Origin: an uncultured Prevotellaceae bacterium
GTDB lineage: Bacteria; Bacteroidota; Bacteroidia; Bacteroidales; Bacteroidaceae
Length of the DNA stretch: 8,097 nucleotides
Direction: 5' to 3'
Assembly: GCA_945827465.1 (NCBI GenBank)
Contig: CALZOH010000148.1
Location: forward strand, 1-8,097
The first letter of the stretch is position 1. The number at the start of each line of letters is the position of its first letter. Made by a program: the position numbers and the translations under genes. Below the pieces are notes generated by a model that did no database searches, had not been told where the DNA came from, and worked only from the letters and a program-made list of their open reading frames with translations. Of the stretch, positions 5,558 to 8,097 are shown piece after piece.

Positions 5558-7813
5558 TTATTCTTCGTTAGAAGATGTCTTCTTTTTGTCTTCGTCGTTG
5601 CGTCCGTGAGTGTGACGCTTTTCTCCATGTCCGCGTTGACGGTCATTGCGTGGACGCTGTGGACGTTCTTCTAATCCTTCGGGCTTTTCCATCAAAACTT
5701 TGCTGCTCAAACGGAATTTACCTGTCTTTTCGTTGATTTCAAGCAATTTTACCTTGATATGATCGCCTTCTTTCAGTCCGGTTTCTTCAACGCTGTTGAG
5801 GCGTCTCCAATCCATTTCACTGATATGAAGTAGGCCTTCGCGTCCCGGCATAAATTCAACGAAGCATCCGTATGGCATAATGCTTACAATCTTTGCATCG
5901 TAAACTTCGCCGACTTCTGGGATAGCTACGATGGCGCGAATCTTAGCAAGAGCGGCTTCGATGCTTTCCTTATTGGGCGCACTAACTTGTACTTTGCCCA
6001 CTCCGTCAACTTCATCAATGGTAATGGTCGTACCAGTTTCTTCTTGCATGCCCTGAATAATCTTTCCGCCCGGGCCGATAACGGCACCAATATATTCTTT
6101 AGGAATAGTAATCTGTTCGATTCTTGGAACGTTGGGTTTGAAGTCTGCACGAGGTTCTGCAATGGTTTCCGTGATTTTCGAGAGGATGTGCTCTCTGCCT
6201 GCTTTAGCCTGCATAAGGGCCTTCTCCAGAATTTCATAAGACAGACCATCGCACTTGATGTCCATTTGAGTGGCTGTTAAACCGTTTTTGGTACCTGTTG
6301 TCTTGAAGTCCATATCACCAAGGTGGTCTTCGTCTCCCAGGATGTCACTCAATACGGCATATTTTTCTTCACCTGGATTCTTGATAAGTCCCATGGCAAT
6401 ACCCGATACAGGTTCTTTGATGGGTACGCCGGCGTCCATCAAGGCCAATGTTCCTGCACATACAGTTGCCATTGACGAAGAACCGTTGGATTCAAGAATT
6501 TGTGACACTACACGTACGGTGTAAGGGAATTCCTCGGGAATTTGTCCCTTTAAAGCACGCCAGGCAAGGTGTCCGTGACCAATTTCACGACGTCCTACGC
6601 CGCGTTGAGCTTTTGCTTCGCCGGTGCAGAAGGGTGGGAAGTTATAGTGAAGAAGGAAACGCATGTAACTCTGGTCGAGTACGTCGTCTACCATCTTTTC
6701 ATCTAATTTTGTACCCAAAGTACAAGTGGTGATGGACTGTGTCTCACCGCGAGTGAAGATAGAAGAGCCGTGAGGAGTGGGTAACGGGCTGACTTCGCAC
6801 CAAATGGGACGGATTTCAGTGGTCTTACGGCCGTCGAGGCGCTTTCCTTCGTCGAGGATACATCTGCGCATAGCGTCACGCTCTACGTCATTGTAGTAGC
6901 GGTCAATCAATGCGTTCTTTTCTTCCAACTCTTCAGGGGTGAGTTCGGCGTGTTTAGCGGCATAAGCCTCTTTGAAGTCTTCGCGAATTTGTGTGAAGCC
7001 GTCTTCACGACCATGCTTGTCGGCCAGTCCGCTTGCTGAAAGGGCATAAGCCTTGTCGTAGCAGGCTTCGCGGCATTCGGCTCTCAGGTCTTCGTCGTTG
7101 ACTTCATGGCAATATTCGCGTTTCACGTCTGTGCCGAGTTCTTTAGAGAGTTCTTTCTGAAGTTGGCACATGGGTTTGATGGCTTCGTGTGCAGCTTTCA
7201 GTGCTCCCAACAGGTCTTGTTCGGATACTTCGTTCATTTCACCCTCTACCATCATGATATTTTCTTCTGTAGCACCCACCATGATGTCCATATCGGCATT
7301 TTTAAGTTGCTCAAAGGTGGGGTTAACGATATATTCGCCGTTGATGCGTGCAACGCGTACTTCGCCAATGGGTGCTTCGATGGGAATATCGGAGCAGGCG
7401 ATGGCTGAACTGGCTGCAAATCCGGCAAGAGCATCTGGAATGTCAACGCCATCGGCACTCAGCAGCATGATGTTGACAAAAACCTCTGCGTGATAATTAC
7501 TGGGGAAGAGCGGACGTAACACACGATCGACCAAACGGCTGGTTAAAATCTCATAATCGGATGCGCGACCTTCGCGTTTTGTAAATCCGCCAGGAAATCT
7601 ACCGGCGGCAGCATATTGTTCTTTGTAGTCGCATTGTAGCGGCATGAAATCTGTACCCGGTACTGCGTCTTTTGCAGCACATACTGTTGCCAACAAAACG
7701 GTGTTGCCCATTCTGAGGACAGCAGAACCATCGGCCTGTTTGGCCAACTTGCCGGTCTCAATGCTGATGGTACGGCCATCGGGTAATTGGACGGTCTTCG
7801 TAATTACGTTCAT
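5558..7813 (-). CDS. pnp: polyribonucleotide nucleotidyltransferase (polynucleotide phosphorylase, PNPase)
   Basis: 751-aa cytoplasmic 3'-to-5' exoribonuclease that phosphorolyses RNA to nucleoside diphosphates and can add tails in reverse; the family works as a trimer in mRNA decay. Domains in order: RNase PH-like 1 (about 10-145, 'GRFPGGFTKREGRASDYEIL' at 71-90), an all-helical domain (about 160-320), RNase PH-like 2 (about 325-550), KH (about 565-625, GxxG loop in 'IGPGGK') and S1 (about 633-705, 'GCFVEFMPGREGLLHISE'). Expected active-site residues are present: 'FTRGETQ', 'GRREIGHG', 'NGSSSMA', and 'DEDHLGDMDFK' with D496, D502 and K504, which I align with E. coli D486, D492 and K494. It is about 40 aa longer than the 711-aa E. 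coli enzyme. The extra length lies in the helical domain and in a basic, charged tail (about 709-751, rich in R, K, H, E and D) that may add RNA or partner contacts. Single-gene unit with its own promoter (7860-7890), convergent with the editing gene. No RNase III-type leader hairpin like that of E. coli is seen. Confidence 0.98.
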   Translation of the reverse strand: MNVITKTVQLPDGRTISIETGKLAKQADGSAVLRMGNTVLLATVCAAKDAVPGTDFMPLQCDYKEQYAAAGRFPGGFTKREGRASDYEILTSRLVDRVLRPLFPSNYHAEVFVNIMLLSADGVDIPDALAGFAASSAIACSDIPIEAPIGEVRVARINGEYIVNPTFEQLKNADMDIMVGATEENIMMVEGEMNEVSEQDLLGALKAAHEAIKPMCQLQKELSKELGTDVKREYCHEVNDEDLRAECREACYDKAYALSASGLADKHGREDGFTQIREDFKEAYAAKHAELTPEELEEKNALIDRYYNDVERDAMRRCILDEGKRLDGRKTTEIRPIWCEVSPLPTPHGSSIFTRGETQSITTCTLGTKLDEKMVDDVLDQSYMRFLLHYNFPPFCTGEAKAQRGVGRREIGHGHLAWRALKGQIPEEFPYTVRVVSQILESNGSSSMATVCAGTLALMDAGVPIKEPVSGIAMGLIKNPGEEKYAVLSDILGDEDHLGDMDFKTTGTKNGLTATQMDIKCDGLSYEILEKALMQAKAGREHILSKITETIAEPRADFKPNVPRIEQITIPKEYIGAVIGPGGKIIQGMQEETGTTITIDEVDGVGKVQVSAPNKESIEAALAKIRAIVAIPEVGEVYDAKIVSIMPYGCFVEFMPGREGLLHISEMDWRRLNSVEETGLKEGDHIKVKLLEINEKTGKFRLSSKVLMEKPEGLEERPQRPRNDRQRGHGEKRHTHGRNDEDKKKTSSNEE

Positions 7814-7859
7814 CTAAGTCAAAATTTATTGTTTTCTTTATTCGTCAAAAAAATCCACG

Positions 7860-7890
7860 CAAAGTTATGGCTTTTTTGCCGGATAACGAA
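7860..7890 (-). promoter_or_regulatory. pnp promoter, Bacteroidetes type
   Basis: On the minus strand the -7 box is TAACTTTG followed by C (7867-7860), an exact TAnnTTTG match. A near-consensus -33 element TTCG (7890-7887) sits 19 nt upstream, the expected spacing. Transcription would start near 7853, giving an AT-rich leader of about 40 nt before the ATG at 7813, with no Shine-Dalgarno. Confidence 0.75.
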
Positions 7891-7920
7891 TATAATTACT
7901 TTGAAAAATAATAAGATTGG

Positions 7921-7942
7921 CACGGTTCTTTCATTTAAGATA
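7921..7942. repeat. 22-bp direct repeat, copy 1
   Basis: Begins CACGGTTC and shares the 16-bp core TCTTTCATTTAAGATA with a second copy at 8044-8065. The copies match at 21 of 22 positions and start 123 bp apart. The flanks differ on both sides, so the repeat ends sharply. It lies about 30 bp upstream of the pnp -33 element. Role unknown. Confidence 0.85.
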
Positions 7943-7965
7943 GCCCCCAACTTTCAAAAATGCTG

Positions 7966-8097
7966 TTATTTTATAGGGAGCTCCTGGTACCTTTTGTTCC
8001 GCGTTTCATGATTTCCGGTGGGAAGGATATGGTTTTCACGGCCCACGGCTCTTTCATTTAAGATACAATCGAGTGAATAGTGTCCCTTACCCGATTC
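7966..8097 (-). other. open frame entering from the right edge, 43 codons, doubtful
   Basis: On the minus strand the frame is open from the window edge (GAA at 8097-8095) to a TAA at 7968-7966. It reads SGKGHYSLDCILNER and then a polar stretch ending YQELPIK. No start codon lies inside the window, so if real it is the 3' end of a gene beginning to the right. It contains the second 22-bp repeat, and the first copy read in the same sense also gives 'ILNER', so the frame may just be translated repeat DNA. I recognise no family. Confidence 0.2.
8044..8065. repeat. 22-bp direct repeat, copy 2
   Basis: Begins CACGGCTC and differs from copy 1 (7921-7942) only at the sixth base. The 101 bp between the copies hold no other repeat apart from the short palindrome GGAGCTCC (7977-7984). 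Whether more copies follow to the right cannot be seen. Confidence 0.85.

Noticed and set aside
7787..8011. 74-codon plus-strand frame upstream of pnp
   Set aside because: It crosses the pnp start, the pnp promoter and one 22-bp repeat, and the peptide has no domain character.
7919..8065. Insertion sequence or integrase attachment site
   Set aside because: The repeats are direct, not inverted, no transposase or integrase is present, and no tRNA gene adjoins them.

Overview
The window most likely comes from a member of the Bacteroidales, perhaps the Prevotella/Bacteroides group. Three things point there. The promoters that can be read are of the Bacteroidetes TAnnTTTG (-7) type. The starts lack Shine-Dalgarno sequences and sit behind AT-rich leaders. 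The large surface protein ends in the 'VYTIDGQLIKR...LQKGIYIIGKKKVAVK'-type tail typical of exported Bacteroidales proteins. The genus is an inference; no rRNA or other marker is present.

Layout, left to right. Positions 1-95 hold a short tandem repeat of a 41-bp unit with strong hairpin potential. Positions 101-265 form the 3' flank of the large gene, with a probable terminator and a doubtful 47-codon frame. Positions 266-4636 (minus) are one very large gene for a secreted protein of 1456 aa: three discoidin (F5/8 type C)-like domains, two beta-trefoil-like modules, helical spacers and a C-terminal sorting-type tail. Positions 4637-5005 are a divergent promoter region. Positions 5006-5491 (plus) encode a small stand-alone tRNA-editing (SAD/AlaX-like) protein, followed by a strong hairpin terminator. 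Positions 5558-7813 (minus) are pnp, encoding polynucleotide phosphorylase, with a clear promoter just upstream. Positions 7868-8097 are intergenic, carrying two near-identical 22-bp direct repeats and a doubtful open frame that runs off the edge.

The three firm genes appear to be separate transcription units. The secreted protein and the editing protein are divergent; the editing protein and pnp converge on one hairpin. PNPase (RNA decay) and the SAD protein (hydrolysis of mischarged tRNA) are housekeeping quality-control functions. The large protein is an exported glycan- or surface-binding protein with no recognisable catalytic domain.

I found no mobile element, CRISPR array, tRNA or rRNA, and no convincing new multi-gene system. 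The most interesting parts are the architecture of the large protein, the altered CxGxH motif of the editing protein, and the repeats at both edges.
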